From positions 124,001 through 188,000 of the forward strand of contig JAAEST010000061.1 of NCBI GenBank assembly GCA_024229115.1: DNA of 64,000 bases, written 5' to 3'. Positions 25,919 to 34,346 of this stretch are shown piece after piece. This DNA comes from Oligoflexia bacterium (lineage in GTDB: Bacteria; Bdellovibrionota; Bacteriovoracia; Bacteriovoracales; Bacteriovoracaceae). Positions within the stretch are counted from its first letter, which is position 1. The number at the start of each line of letters is the position of its first letter. A model generated the notes under the pieces. The model did no database searches and had not been told where the DNA came from. It saw nothing but the letters and a program-made list of their open reading frames with translations. The position numbers and the translations under genes are program-made.

Positions 25919-27136
25919 TTAGAATTTTAATTCGAGACCGACACCATAAGTTTCCTGATCGGCCTCTGTATTATTTGAACGATAAGTTCTATTTGTTTTA
26001 CCAACATTTACTTTTAATTCACTCTTTTCGTCTAAGAAAGTAAAAGGTCTTTCTTTCTTATAAGTCACTCCTAAGAATTCACGTGTGTAACCATTTCTTG
26101 AATCAATTTCCCATTGCTCGTAAGAATAATCACCTGAAAATGATTCCCCAATTTTTACGCTGGCATCTAATTTAAAACCTGTAGAAAATTGAAACTCACT
26201 TGAATGATCCCCCATTTCTAATTTCTCATAAGCAATCCCAACTCCGGCATTGGCCTCAAATTGAATACTCTTATTAAGATTATAAATAAGACCGTAACTT
26301 GCTTGCCAAGAACTAATTTTAGTATGGGCAATATCAAGTAATGAGTTTCTATCAACACTTAGATACTCTTGAGTTGTTTTAATTTGCCAACGAAGATCTT
26401 GATCACCACTTAGATAAATAGCAATATTATCCATCACAAGATTTACTTCTTTCTTTAAAAGGTCAAATTCAACGACAGGAATAGTTTCGATATCTTGGTT
26501 CTTACTTGCTAAAGGAACAAGAACATTTGTATTAAACCATTGATAAACTTTATGAGACTCTAAACCTCTTGAATTAACATGCTGTTCTTGATTAAGACTA
26601 TATTGAAAAACAACAGCATTCATTTTCTTACCATCAGCTTCAACTTGTACGACTCCAACTTCAACATCATTCATATTAAAGTAACCGGCATTGGCATATG
26701 CCTCAAGATCGGCCCAGTCTTCCATAAAGCTACTACTGTGTCCTTCAAGAAGATATGAAAGCCCTACTGTTGGAAGATAAAGTGGACCCAAGACAGCACT
26801 AGCGACAGCATGACCACCTTCATGATCGTGGGCATAACCACCAATTTGAAAAAGCCCTAATGAATAAGCACCACTATAAAAAGGAGGACTATTCTCCATT
26901 GTAAACTGAGTAACCTCAGTCATTTCATCTCTGTGTATTTCGAAATCAGGGCCACCATCAAAGACTGCGTACCATGCTATATGAGAGGCACCAATAACTG
27001 TTTGAACAGCTCCAACTGTAGCATTATCAAATAAATGAATAATTCTTTGTGCTAGATTTGCCTTTTGTTGTGAAAAAGCACTCACAGAAACTAAGAGCAT
27101 AACGATACTCAATAGAGATTTAAATCTATTCTTCAT
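25919..27136 (-). CDS. Exported protein with HEGGH motif and possible beta-barrel end
   Basis: A 405-residue product with signal peptide (KNRFKSLLSIVMLLVSVSAFSQ). Residues 105-109 read HEGGH within HDHEGGHAVASAVLGPLYLPTVG; a similar H-E-x-G-H...LGPLYL pattern occurs in hypothetical envelope proteins of other phyla and resembles a zinc-peptidase helix. The C-terminal half alternates strands (YGLIYNLNKSIQFEANAGVGIAY, FQFSTGFKLDASVKIG) and ends VGLELKF with a final Phe, as outer-membrane barrels do. It sits in a minus-strand run of exported proteins. Enzyme activity is not established. Confidence 0.72.
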   Translation of the reverse strand: MKNRFKSLLSIVMLLVSVSAFSQQKANLAQRIIHLFDNATVGAVQTVIGASHIAWYAVFDGGPDFEIHRDEMTEVTQFTMENSPPFYSGAYSLGLFQIGGYAHDHEGGHAVASAVLGPLYLPTVGLSYLLEGHSSSFMEDWADLEAYANAGYFNMNDVEVGVVQVEADGKKMNAVVFQYSLNQEQHVNSRGLESHKVYQWFNTNVLVPLASKNQDIETIPVVEFDLLKKEVNLVMDNIAIYLSGDQDLRWQIKTTQEYLSVDRNSLLDIAHTKISSWQASYGLIYNLNKSIQFEANAGVGIAYEKLEMGDHSSEFQFSTGFKLDASVKIGESFSGDYSYEQWEIDSRNGYTREFLGVTYKKERPFTFLDEKSELKVNVGKTNRTYRSNNTEADQETYGVGLELKF

Positions 27137-27161
27137 AATTACCCCAAAACCAATATCCCAA

Positions 27162-27686
27162 CTAACTTGCTGGGTTAATTTTTAATATACAAATTTTTCT
27201 TTCTAAATCATTTTCAAGAGCAAGACATTCAAGCTGAGCTTTTCTAAATGCTTCAATTACTTCTTCAATTAGAATTGACTTTTCTTCAGCCGATTGAATT
27301 TGTTTTTCATTTAAGCTTCTATAACCCATTCCAATTGGCCAACCATATCCCCAACGGTAAGGGGCCACAGAATAAGGGACACCATTGACTCTAACAGCTT
27401 TATAATAAAGTTTAGCTACGGCCTTAGGTGCAACTTCTTTTAAACAGGCCTTAAACTCTCTATCTGCTTTTCTTCTCAGCCATGCACTTCCACCTTTCCA
27501 ATAGGCAACGTCATGTTCTATACAGCAATCCAAGAATGCTAGTGGCTGATCAATTGTCCCATCTGGACTCATAGAACAACCATCGGTTGAGAAATCTTTA
27601 ATAGTATTAGTGACCTCGAAGGCAGTAACTAAGGTACTGGCCCCAAAACACATAAGAATGAATAAACATGATAATAAAATACGCAT
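27162..27686 (-). CDS. Exported phospholipase A2-like protein
   Basis: A 174-residue product with a signal peptide and DFSTDGCSMSPDG followed by LDCCIEHDVAYWKGG (Cys54, Cys55, His58, Asp59). CCxxHD is the active-site signature of the phospholipase A2 fold; here the calcium loop is replaced by the DGCS..PDG segment and the Tyr comes after HDVA. This HD core with AYWKGG and later C-L-K is shared by a family of bacterial exported proteins I know only as uncharacterised. Lipase activity is therefore only a possibility. The ATG lacks a Shine-Dalgarno and has TATATA exactly six bases upstream. Confidence 0.72.
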   Translation of the reverse strand: MRILLSCLFILMCFGASTLVTAFEVTNTIKDFSTDGCSMSPDGTIDQPLAFLDCCIEHDVAYWKGGSAWLRRKADREFKACLKEVAPKAVAKLYYKAVRVNGVPYSVAPYRWGYGWPIGMGYRSLNEKQIQSAEEKSILIEEVIEAFRKAQLECLALENDLERKICILKINPAS

Positions 27687-27730
27687 GCGCCATATATATC
27701 AAAGAATGAGATGAGTAAGGTGAAATTTAG

Positions 27731-27764
27731 AAGAAAATACAGGCCGTCAAAAGTTTAGACGGCC
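27731..27764 (-). terminator. Rho-independent terminator
   Basis: On the minus strand GGCCGTC and GACGGCC form a seven-base-pair stem with a nine-base loop, followed by TGTATTTTCTTC. It ends the gene at 27780-28547 and separates it from the phospholipase-like gene. Confidence 0.75.
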
Positions 27765-27779
27765 CATAATATATTGAGA

Positions 27780-28547
27780 TTAGTATTTGAATGATTTCCC
27801 ATCACCAGTCACATGGAATGACTCTGATGAGCTAATTTCTTTTAAGACACTTGAAGCTTTGTATTTAATTTCAATAGTAGCTGCACTAAGAGGATCATCT
27901 CTTCTACCTCTATTAGTGATGGCAATAAGAGTTGAGTCTGCATCGAAATTGAATCCCCATGCGACACTTAGATCACTCGCACTTACAGTAAGACCAGTGA
28001 TGTATTTCCCTTTACCATTAAAAGTTCCACTATGCTGAAATTGAACGTTGTATGTAAAGCCAACAACAACCATTCCAAAGAGGTTTTTAAATTCAACTCT
28101 ATATCTTTTAAATGTTGGAGCACTCCAGTTTTCCATTTCATAGAAGACAGTATTTGGATCATTGGTCTTAGGTAGTACGCTTACAGGAGTGGCAAATCTT
28201 GTTGTAACAACTGGTTTTCCTTTTTTAACAATGTCCCAAATTTTTGTTCCTAGAGCTAATAGCTTATCCACAACCATAATCACTTTACCAAGATTCTTAT
28301 CTGCTTTATCAGCAAGGTAATCTTCTTGAAGTGAAACAAGTTCTTCTTGAGAAATCTCAACGGGTTTAACTTCAACTTTTCCAATAGTGAAGTAATCGGC
28401 GTCTAATTTCATTTCATCCATTTGAGCTGGTGTTAATTCAAAGTCCTTAACCTGAAAGGCCAATTCCTTTGCTTTCGCATCAAAATTTTCGGCATGAGTC
28501 TGAGTTAGTGTGAGTGCAAGTGATAGTAAAAGAATAGATAATTTCAT
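27780..28547 (-). CDS. Exported protein of unknown function
   Basis: I start at 28547, after GGGAGGG, giving the signal peptide KLSILLLSLALTLTQTHA; four upstream codons are not needed. The 255-residue product has an alpha-helical, acidic first half and a strand-rich second half (VEFKNLFGMVVVGFTYNVQFQHSG) without cysteines. Its own terminator follows. It is divergent from the gene at 28797. No family recognised. Confidence 0.7.
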   Translation of the reverse strand: MKLSILLLSLALTLTQTHAENFDAKAKELAFQVKDFELTPAQMDEMKLDADYFTIGKVEVKPVEISQEELVSLQEDYLADKADKNLGKVIMVVDKLLALGTKIWDIVKKGKPVVTTRFATPVSVLPKTNDPNTVFYEMENWSAPTFKRYRVEFKNLFGMVVVGFTYNVQFQHSGTFNGKGKYITGLTVSASDLSVAWGFNFDADSTLIAITNRGRRDDPLSAATIEIKYKASSVLKEISSSESFHVTGDGKSFKY

Positions 28548-28796
28548 GAACCCTCCCATTGAAATTAATCAACTACACATTCATATGAATTATTTGCATG
28601 TGCGTCAACAATCATCGTCTTACAATGCAAAGCTATACTAATGTTTTCAATAAGTCCAACTAATATAAACAGCTCTAAGTTACCGAATATATGCATTTTC
28701 ATAGATTCTAGCCAAAATAGAATTTATTACACACTGCATTATATTTCATTCTCAGACATGCTATAAATAACCGTTCTAGTAATTTATGAGAGAAAT
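28548..28796. other. Divergent intergenic region
   Basis: About 250 bases between two exported-protein genes read outward. GAGAG precedes the ATG at 28797 and TATAAA lies near 28762, a plausible -10 for that gene. I see no small gene, palindrome or repeat here. Confidence 0.35.
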
Positions 28797-30596
28797 ATGA
28801 CCATTAAGAGAGTTTTAACTTTAATCCTTATTATTGCCCAAGTAGGCCTAACACAAGTTAGGGCCTCAGAAGGTGGTGCTACATTCTTTTCTAAACTAAC
28901 TGAGTTCTTAGGGACACCGATAAGTAACTTCTTAACAGAACTAGACTCAGTCAATATTCAAACAACTAAGCTTGGGATTGATGATGGAATCATTGCTAAT
29001 GTTATTTTAGGAACTGCCAGAAAAGTGGAAAGAAATCCTAATCCAACAGGAGACGATGATCAATTCTTAGTGAAAGATGTAGTTCGGATGGGATTGCGAT
29101 TAGGTGCTGGGCTCATCGTTGGTGGTACTGCTGCCTATATTCAAGAGTGGACAATTGTTTATCCTGTAGAAACTAGAATTAAAGGTGTTCTTCATAATAA
29201 ATTCTTCGTTAACTTATTTCTCCCATATCAAGTTTGGAGAGATAAGCTTCCTGAAAAATATGTTCTTATGTCTGACTCATATCTTGAAGGACAAGCGAGA
29301 ATTAAGCTTGGAGGAGGAGCAGTCTTCCCTCTTGGGACTGAGGTTAGTGCTGCTCGTGTAAAACTCAAGAGAACTTTCGTAAGTAAGAAATCTCAAGATA
29401 AACTTACTGTCTTTGAAGAGGTTGGAAAATACTTTCACTTAGCGCAATCAATTTATGCTGATATTGGACTATTAAGTATCCCTATCTTTGATGGTTACTA
29501 TCAAAGAGGAAAAGCGAAGCGTGTTTTTAAAGATATTATGTGGACCCATCTTGATAACAAACAACAATCAGATTTCATGCATAATTTTATTCATGGAAAT
29601 AAGATTATTACTGAAGATAAGTATCAAATTGAAAGGCATGTTGAAAACAAATTCATGCACCGTTATAGCTACTTCAATCTTCTTTGGTTAATGAGTGAAG
29701 AAAATCACTTCAGAGAAGATCTAATTCAAGACAAGCTTATTTTAGATAACAAGGTTATCTCTCAAGAAAATATTTATCAGATTGAGGCCATTAAGAAATC
29801 AGACTGGACTACATTTCTTGAGGCTGAAGATACTAAGAGTACTGTCTACTTTAGTGCCGTTCCAACTATAGAAAATGGTAATCTTGTGACGTCCCTAACA
29901 AAGCCAGAGATGACTATCACACTAACAAAGCGAGATATGTATACTCGTCAGAAAGAAGTTGATGGAATCTACCTTCCTTTACTTAATAGAATTACAGAAA
30001 GTGAGCACTTCTCTACTCCTTTCAAATTGGACAAAACAAATAGCAAAGAAATTCTTTTCAACGCTAAACTTCAATATGATTCAGATGCCATAAACATTCT
30101 TGCGAATCTAACTGCAGATCAAATTTTTGCTCGTTTTGAAAAAATAACGGGAAAAGAAAGAGTTTACTGGGAAAGAGCTGCGAGAAGTAGTTATCACTCA
30201 AGAGAATTAAGCCGCCTTAGAAATTCTAGACTAACACTAGGTCAAATATATACGGCCAAGCAATTACTCTCAATCGCAAGAGAGTTAAAGAACTCACGTC
30301 TAGTAGAAAGTCCTCAAGAAAAAGCAAGAAAGTTTATCTTTGCTATGAGAAGATCGCTTCTTGAAGGTGGCGGAGCATTTAATGATTCTATTATTCGCAT
30401 GTTCAATTCTTTTATTCCTAGTCATATGAGAACAGCCACAGCGACACTTACTCAATGGCCAAAAGACAAACCAAAAGACGGTGAATCTACAAAGGCCCTA
30501 GTTTTAAGAAGATCAACTGGAGCGGAAAAAACTTTTAGGGTTCAAAACCATCGCTTCTATTTTGATAATAATTCACACTTCTACCACCTCCTCTAG
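28797..30596 (+). CDS. Large exported protein of unknown function
   Basis: A 599-residue product with a signal peptide (TIKRVLTLILIIAQVGLTQVRA). A Gly-rich hydrophobic segment (MGLRLGAGLIVGGTAAYI, about residues 98-115) could be a membrane insertion helix; the remainder is long, helical and basic. No cysteine pattern, enzyme motif or repeat is visible. It is a single-gene unit: an AT-rich hairpin (TTCAAAAAA/TTTTTTGAA near 30611-30631) sits between it and lexA and could end it. Function unknown. Confidence 0.7.
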   Translation: MTIKRVLTLILIIAQVGLTQVRASEGGATFFSKLTEFLGTPISNFLTELDSVNIQTTKLGIDDGIIANVILGTARKVERNPNPTGDDDQFLVKDVVRMGLRLGAGLIVGGTAAYIQEWTIVYPVETRIKGVLHNKFFVNLFLPYQVWRDKLPEKYVLMSDSYLEGQARIKLGGGAVFPLGTEVSAARVKLKRTFVSKKSQDKLTVFEEVGKYFHLAQSIYADIGLLSIPIFDGYYQRGKAKRVFKDIMWTHLDNKQQSDFMHNFIHGNKIITEDKYQIERHVENKFMHRYSYFNLLWLMSEENHFREDLIQDKLILDNKVISQENIYQIEAIKKSDWTTFLEAEDTKSTVYFSAVPTIENGNLVTSLTKPEMTITLTKRDMYTRQKEVDGIYLPLLNRITESEHFSTPFKLDKTNSKEILFNAKLQYDSDAINILANLTADQIFARFEKITGKERVYWERAARSSYHSRELSRLRNSRLTLGQIYTAKQLLSIARELKNSRLVESPQEKARKFIFAMRRSLLEGGGAFNDSIIRMFNSFIPSHMRTATATLTQWPKDKPKDGESTKALVLRRSTGAEKTFRVQNHRFYFDNNSHFYHLL

Positions 30597-30638
30597 AAAT
30601 CTATTTTTGCTTCAAAAAATCTTTTTTTGAAAAAAGTG

Positions 30639-30672
30639 TTGACTTACGCAAAACTTACGCAATAATAGAAAT
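30639..30672 (+). promoter_or_regulatory. lexA promoter with direct-repeat LexA operator; leaderless start
   Basis: TTGACT (30639-30644), 16 bases, AATAAT (30661-30666) is a good promoter. The spacer is filled by a perfect direct repeat, ACTTACGCAA at 30642-30651 and 30653-30662, period 11, i.e. TTAC-N7-TTAC. Position over -35 and -10 fits autorepression. The second copy also reads TTAC-GCA-ATAA, one base from the palindrome TTAC-N3-GTAA that I recall as the Bdellovibrio LexA box. The -10 ends six bases before the lexA ATG, so the transcript should start at the ATG; no Shine-Dalgarno is present. Confidence 0.8.
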
Positions 30673-31311
30673 ATGAGTATTACTAAAAAACAAAAACAAG
30701 TTCTCGACTATATTAGCTCTTATATTGGCGATTACGGCTACGCACCCACACAAATGGAGATTAAAGAATACTTTGGTCTCAAGAGCCTAGGATCTGTCCA
30801 GAGGTATATTAAATACCTCACCGAAGCTGGTTATCTCGTTGCTGACCAGCACGCTCGTAGAGGGCTAACAATTGCTTCTCAAGACGCAACATCAACTTCA
30901 GATACCGGAAATTCTCAGGAATTTGAGATTCCTCTCCTTGGAAGTGTTGCTGCAGGAAATCCAATTGAAGCAATTGAAAACCCTTCTGAAATGTTGGCCA
31001 TCCCTTCTAGTCTTTCTAAGAATACTAGAGGGGGCCACCTTTTCGCTCTGGTCGTAGAGGGAGACTCTATGATTGAAGATGGAATTCTTGAAGGTGATTA
31101 TGCCATTATTCAAAGTCAGCAAACTGCCAAGAATGGTGAAACTGTTGTTGCCGTTATTGATGGTGAAGCCACTTTAAAAAAATATATGCCTAAGAAAAAT
31201 CAAGTTGAACTACATCCGGCAAACTCAAGACTTAAGCCAATTATTGTTTCTCCCGATGTTGAAGACTTTAAACTCGTTGGTGTTTTAGTAGGACTTATAC
31301 GTCACTACTAA
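30673..31311 (+). CDS. lexA: LexA repressor
   Basis: SOS repressor that cleaves itself when RecA filaments form. The 212-residue product has the N-terminal winged helix (KKQKQVLDYISSYI, YAPTQMEIKEYFGLKS) and the C-terminal S24 domain: cleavage bond Ala94-Gly95 in GSVAAGNP, catalytic Ser132 in EGDSM and Lys169 in EATLKKY. The recognition helix (SLGSVQRYIKYL) differs from E. coli, as expected for a different operator. Fifteen bases separate it from dinB, so lexA-dinB-menEH form an apparent operon under its own control. Confidence 0.96.
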   Translation: MSITKKQKQVLDYISSYIGDYGYAPTQMEIKEYFGLKSLGSVQRYIKYLTEAGYLVADQHARRGLTIASQDATSTSDTGNSQEFEIPLLGSVAAGNPIEAIENPSEMLAIPSSLSKNTRGGHLFALVVEGDSMIEDGILEGDYAIIQSQQTAKNGETVVAVIDGEATLKKYMPKKNQVELHPANSRLKPIIVSPDVEDFKLVGVLVGLIRHY

Positions 31312-31326
31312 TTCATCCTTAAAAAA

Positions 31327-32487
31327 ATGGAAACTCAGTCTCCAAATAATATAAGAAAGATTATTCATGTTGATATGGATTGCTTTTATGCTGCTGTAGA
31401 AATACGTGATAATCCTACTTTGAAAGGTAAACCTGTGGCCATCGGGGGTCCTCCTGACTCTCGCTCCGTTTTATGTACCGCCAACTATGAGGCAAGAAAA
31501 TACGGAGTGAGAGCGGCCATTTCTTCGGCCATGGCGGTGAAGCTTTGCCCAGAGTTAATCCTGATAAGACCAAACTTCTATAAATATAAGGAAGTGTCAG
31601 AACAAATTCATAAAGTCTTTCGTCAGTTTACTGATCTTATCGAGCCACTAAGCTTAGATGAAGCCTATCTAGACGTTACCCAAAATAGGGACTTTGATGG
31701 TCTCGCAACTCCAATCGCTAAAGAAATAAAGAGATTGATAACAAAAGAAACTGGTCTTACAGCAAGTGCGGGAGTAGCTCCTAATAAATTTCTCGCCAAG
31801 GTTGCTAGTGACTGGAATAAACCCAATGGTATCTTCGTCGTTCCCCCTGAGAAAATTGAAGAATTTGTTCTTCAGCTACCTTTGCAGAAAATTCCTGGGG
31901 TGGGTAAAGTCACATTAGAAAAACTTCATCAGCATCATTTAAAAACTTGTGCTGATGTTCTGAATATTGGTCATCAGTATATGAGTGATCACTTTGGTAA
32001 GATGGGACGCCATATTCATATTCGTTCTCAAGGGATAGATGATCGTCCTGTAACAATAGAATACCCACGAAAGAGTTTAAGTATTGAAAATACTTTTAGC
32101 CGAGACATAAGTGATGATAAAGAACTCTTAGATGAGGTAGATGAATTAATTGAAGATTGGTTTTCAAGACTCATTCGCTATAAAGAAAGGAAAAATCCGA
32201 GCAGCCATCCCTATAAGTTCTTTATTAAAATTAAAACTTTTGATTTTCAAACTCATACTGTTGAACAGATTCTACCAGAAGATATTATTCATGAAATTTG
32301 GAACAAAGAAAACCTTAGTAACCTGGCCAAAGAGTTCTTTCATCAATTATTTAGACAATCGCGAGAGCGCAATAATGCTCCCCTAAGACTCATTGGACTT
32401 GGCTGTCGTTTCAATGTAAAAGAAACACGTAAAGAAAAAAATAGACAGCTTAATTTCTTGGAGAAATTTGAAGAATCTAAAGTTTGA
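31327..32487 (+). CDS. dinB: DNA polymerase IV (Y family)
   Basis: Error-prone translesion polymerase induced in the SOS response. The 386-residue product shows HVDMDCFYAAVEIRDN (first metal Asp), the S-L-D-E-A-Y-L-D-V palm motif, ASAGVAPNKFLAKVASDWNKP and the thumb helix-hairpin-helix PGVGKVTLEKL. The C-terminus lacks a clear clamp-binding motif beyond QLNFLEKF, whose QLNF could serve as one. No Shine-Dalgarno is evident; it follows lexA closely and overlaps the next gene by 20 bases. Confidence 0.94.
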   Translation: METQSPNNIRKIIHVDMDCFYAAVEIRDNPTLKGKPVAIGGPPDSRSVLCTANYEARKYGVRAAISSAMAVKLCPELILIRPNFYKYKEVSEQIHKVFRQFTDLIEPLSLDEAYLDVTQNRDFDGLATPIAKEIKRLITKETGLTASAGVAPNKFLAKVASDWNKPNGIFVVPPEKIEEFVLQLPLQKIPGVGKVTLEKLHQHHLKTCADVLNIGHQYMSDHFGKMGRHIHIRSQGIDDRPVTIEYPRKSLSIENTFSRDISDDKELLDEVDELIEDWFSRLIRYKERKNPSSHPYKFFIKIKTFDFQTHTVEQILPEDIIHEIWNKENLSNLAKEFFHQLFRQSRERNNAPLRLIGLGCRFNVKETRKEKNRQLNFLEKFEESKV

Positions 32488-34345
32488 TATTATCACTTTT
32501 GACAATCAGACAGATCACAATAATTTTGTGATCAAGTTCTTCCATGCCCTCAATAAGGGGACAAATATTGTTCTTTGCATTCCTAATCAAGTTGACTATG
32601 TTGCAAGCGAACTGAATAAGATTAATGCAACAGAAAAAGGCCAAGAAGATATTTTTAATGGGAAGCAATATATCTGCTTTCTTACCTCAGGCTCATCAGG
32701 TCGACCAAAAATTGTATTTCATAGTTTTGATTCGCTTAAGCAATCGGTTGAAAGTTTCTTAGAGTTCTTCAAACTTGATGAATCAAATCCTAGTTATATT
32801 TCACTTCCACTCAATCATGTGGGTGGATTTCTTCAGTTTCTAAGAGCACAAGTCATTGGAGCACCTTTTAGCTTTTCTCATGATTATCTCTCCATGGTTA
32901 ATAATGTTGAAGATCATGGTGTTTTTAGTTTTGTTCCGGCTCAATTATTAGAGCTAGAAAAAAGAGGAGATCTTCAGAAGCTGTCAAAGGCAAAGTTAGT
33001 TCTGTTAGGAGGACAAGCTCCTGAGCTAAGTCTTTTAAAGAGATGGAATAAATTAATCCCTAATCTTGCTATTTCCTATGGGCTCACTGAAAGTGCCGCC
33101 GTGCTTGCTGGTGATTTTGTACGAGATTTAGATATTGTCGAGGATAAAATCTTCGCCAGCATACTTCCAAAGAGAGAGGTTGAATTAAGAAAAGGCAATA
33201 TCTTTCTTAGTGGCCATGGAATATGTCACGGAATTCTTCTAGAAGGAGCTCTTGAGTCAACTGAAGGTATTATGACTTCAGATATGGGACAGCTTCATAA
33301 GGGAAAGCTAGCCGTTATTGGTAGAAGTGACTTGGTCTTTATTTCTGGCGGAGAAAATATCGATCCAGTAAAAATAGAAAATAGCGTGGCCAAAAATCTA
33401 GGTATGAAAGGAATTACTATTCCTATTCATCATGAAAAATTTGGTCAGTGCCCTGCCCTAATTGTTGAAGACCAAGACTATAAAAAGCTTAGTAGCTTTA
33501 AAGAATTTAAAGATAAAATATCTGACCTTGCCCACTTTGAAATTCCAAAGCTTATCTTTCCCTATCAATTTGATAAGAATGCAAAGCCAAATCGTGCTCA
33601 AATAAAGAGAGATATATTAGCAACATCAAATAAACTTCTTAGTCTTCATGGTTTCTTTGGTAGTGCAAAAGACTTTCAAAAACTCTTTATTAATCATCCT
33701 TTAAAAGAAAGAATGATTCATTTTGATATTCCAGGTGTGGCCAATGAGAACATTCCTAATAATAAAGAAGAACTATTCGACCAATTAAAAAGACTTATAG
33801 AAAAAGAGTCCGTAACTCACTACCTAGGCTATAGCCTTGGTGGTAGAATCTTAATCGAAGGAATAGTTGAAGGGAAGCTTCCAAATCTTCCCATCATGCT
33901 TATAGCCTCCAACCCTGGTCTTGAACCAGCTGGGATTGAAAAGAGAAAGGCCTGGGAAGAAAGTATTAGGGATGATTTAAATAAGTTATCTGCTCATGAT
34001 TTTTTTACCCGTTGGTATGAGCTTGGTCTCTTTCAAGGGCTTAAAAATAATAAAAATTACAAGTCTCTTTTAGAGAATAGGATATCAACCTATCATTCCA
34101 GACTCTCCGAGAGTTTTGACTTCTACTCTATTGCAAAAACAAAGAACTATTGGAATAAGCTAGGCCTCTTAAAGGGTTACTATCTTTCTGGCGAGGAAGA
34201 CATCAAATACTGCGAATTTGGTGATCGAATTAATGAAGATAGTGAGATTTCTTTAGTGCATAAAAAAATTCCTGAGAGCTCGCACTATTGTCATTGGCAA
34301 AACCCTCAGGAATTCTTCTTTCTATTTAATCAATTTTTTAGTTAA
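32468..34345 (+). CDS. menE: MenE-MenH fusion: o-succinylbenzoate-CoA ligase / SHCHC synthase
   Basis: Two menaquinone activities in 625 residues. Residues ~1-390 are an adenylate-forming ligase: LTSGSSGRPK (P-loop), SYGLTESAA, DMGQLHKGKLAVIGRSDLVFISGGENIDP and the C-terminal KPNRAQIKRD lysine. Residues ~395-625 are an alpha/beta hydrolase with LHGFFGSAKDF (oxyanion loop), GYSLGGRI (nucleophile Ser) and a late His in SSHYCHWQNPQEF, all as in MenH. TTG start at 32468 with GGAGA just before; no later start preserves the ligase N-terminus. It overlaps dinB by 20 bases, so translation is coupled to the SOS operon. It supplies two steps missing from the menG-menC operon. Confidence 0.88.
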   Translation: MKNLKFDIITFDNQTDHNNFVIKFFHALNKGTNIVLCIPNQVDYVASELNKINATEKGQEDIFNGKQYICFLTSGSSGRPKIVFHSFDSLKQSVESFLEFFKLDESNPSYISLPLNHVGGFLQFLRAQVIGAPFSFSHDYLSMVNNVEDHGVFSFVPAQLLELEKRGDLQKLSKAKLVLLGGQAPELSLLKRWNKLIPNLAISYGLTESAAVLAGDFVRDLDIVEDKIFASILPKREVELRKGNIFLSGHGICHGILLEGALESTEGIMTSDMGQLHKGKLAVIGRSDLVFISGGENIDPVKIENSVAKNLGMKGITIPIHHEKFGQCPALIVEDQDYKKLSSFKEFKDKISDLAHFEIPKLIFPYQFDKNAKPNRAQIKRDILATSNKLLSLHGFFGSAKDFQKLFINHPLKERMIHFDIPGVANENIPNNKEELFDQLKRLIEKESVTHYLGYSLGGRILIEGIVEGKLPNLPIMLIASNPGLEPAGIEKRKAWEESIRDDLNKLSAHDFFTRWYELGLFQGLKNNKNYKSLLENRISTYHSRLSESFDFYSIAKTKNYWNKLGLLKGYYLSGEEDIKYCEFGDRINEDSEISLVHKKIPESSHYCHWQNPQEFFFLFNQFFS

Positions 34346-34346
34346 T

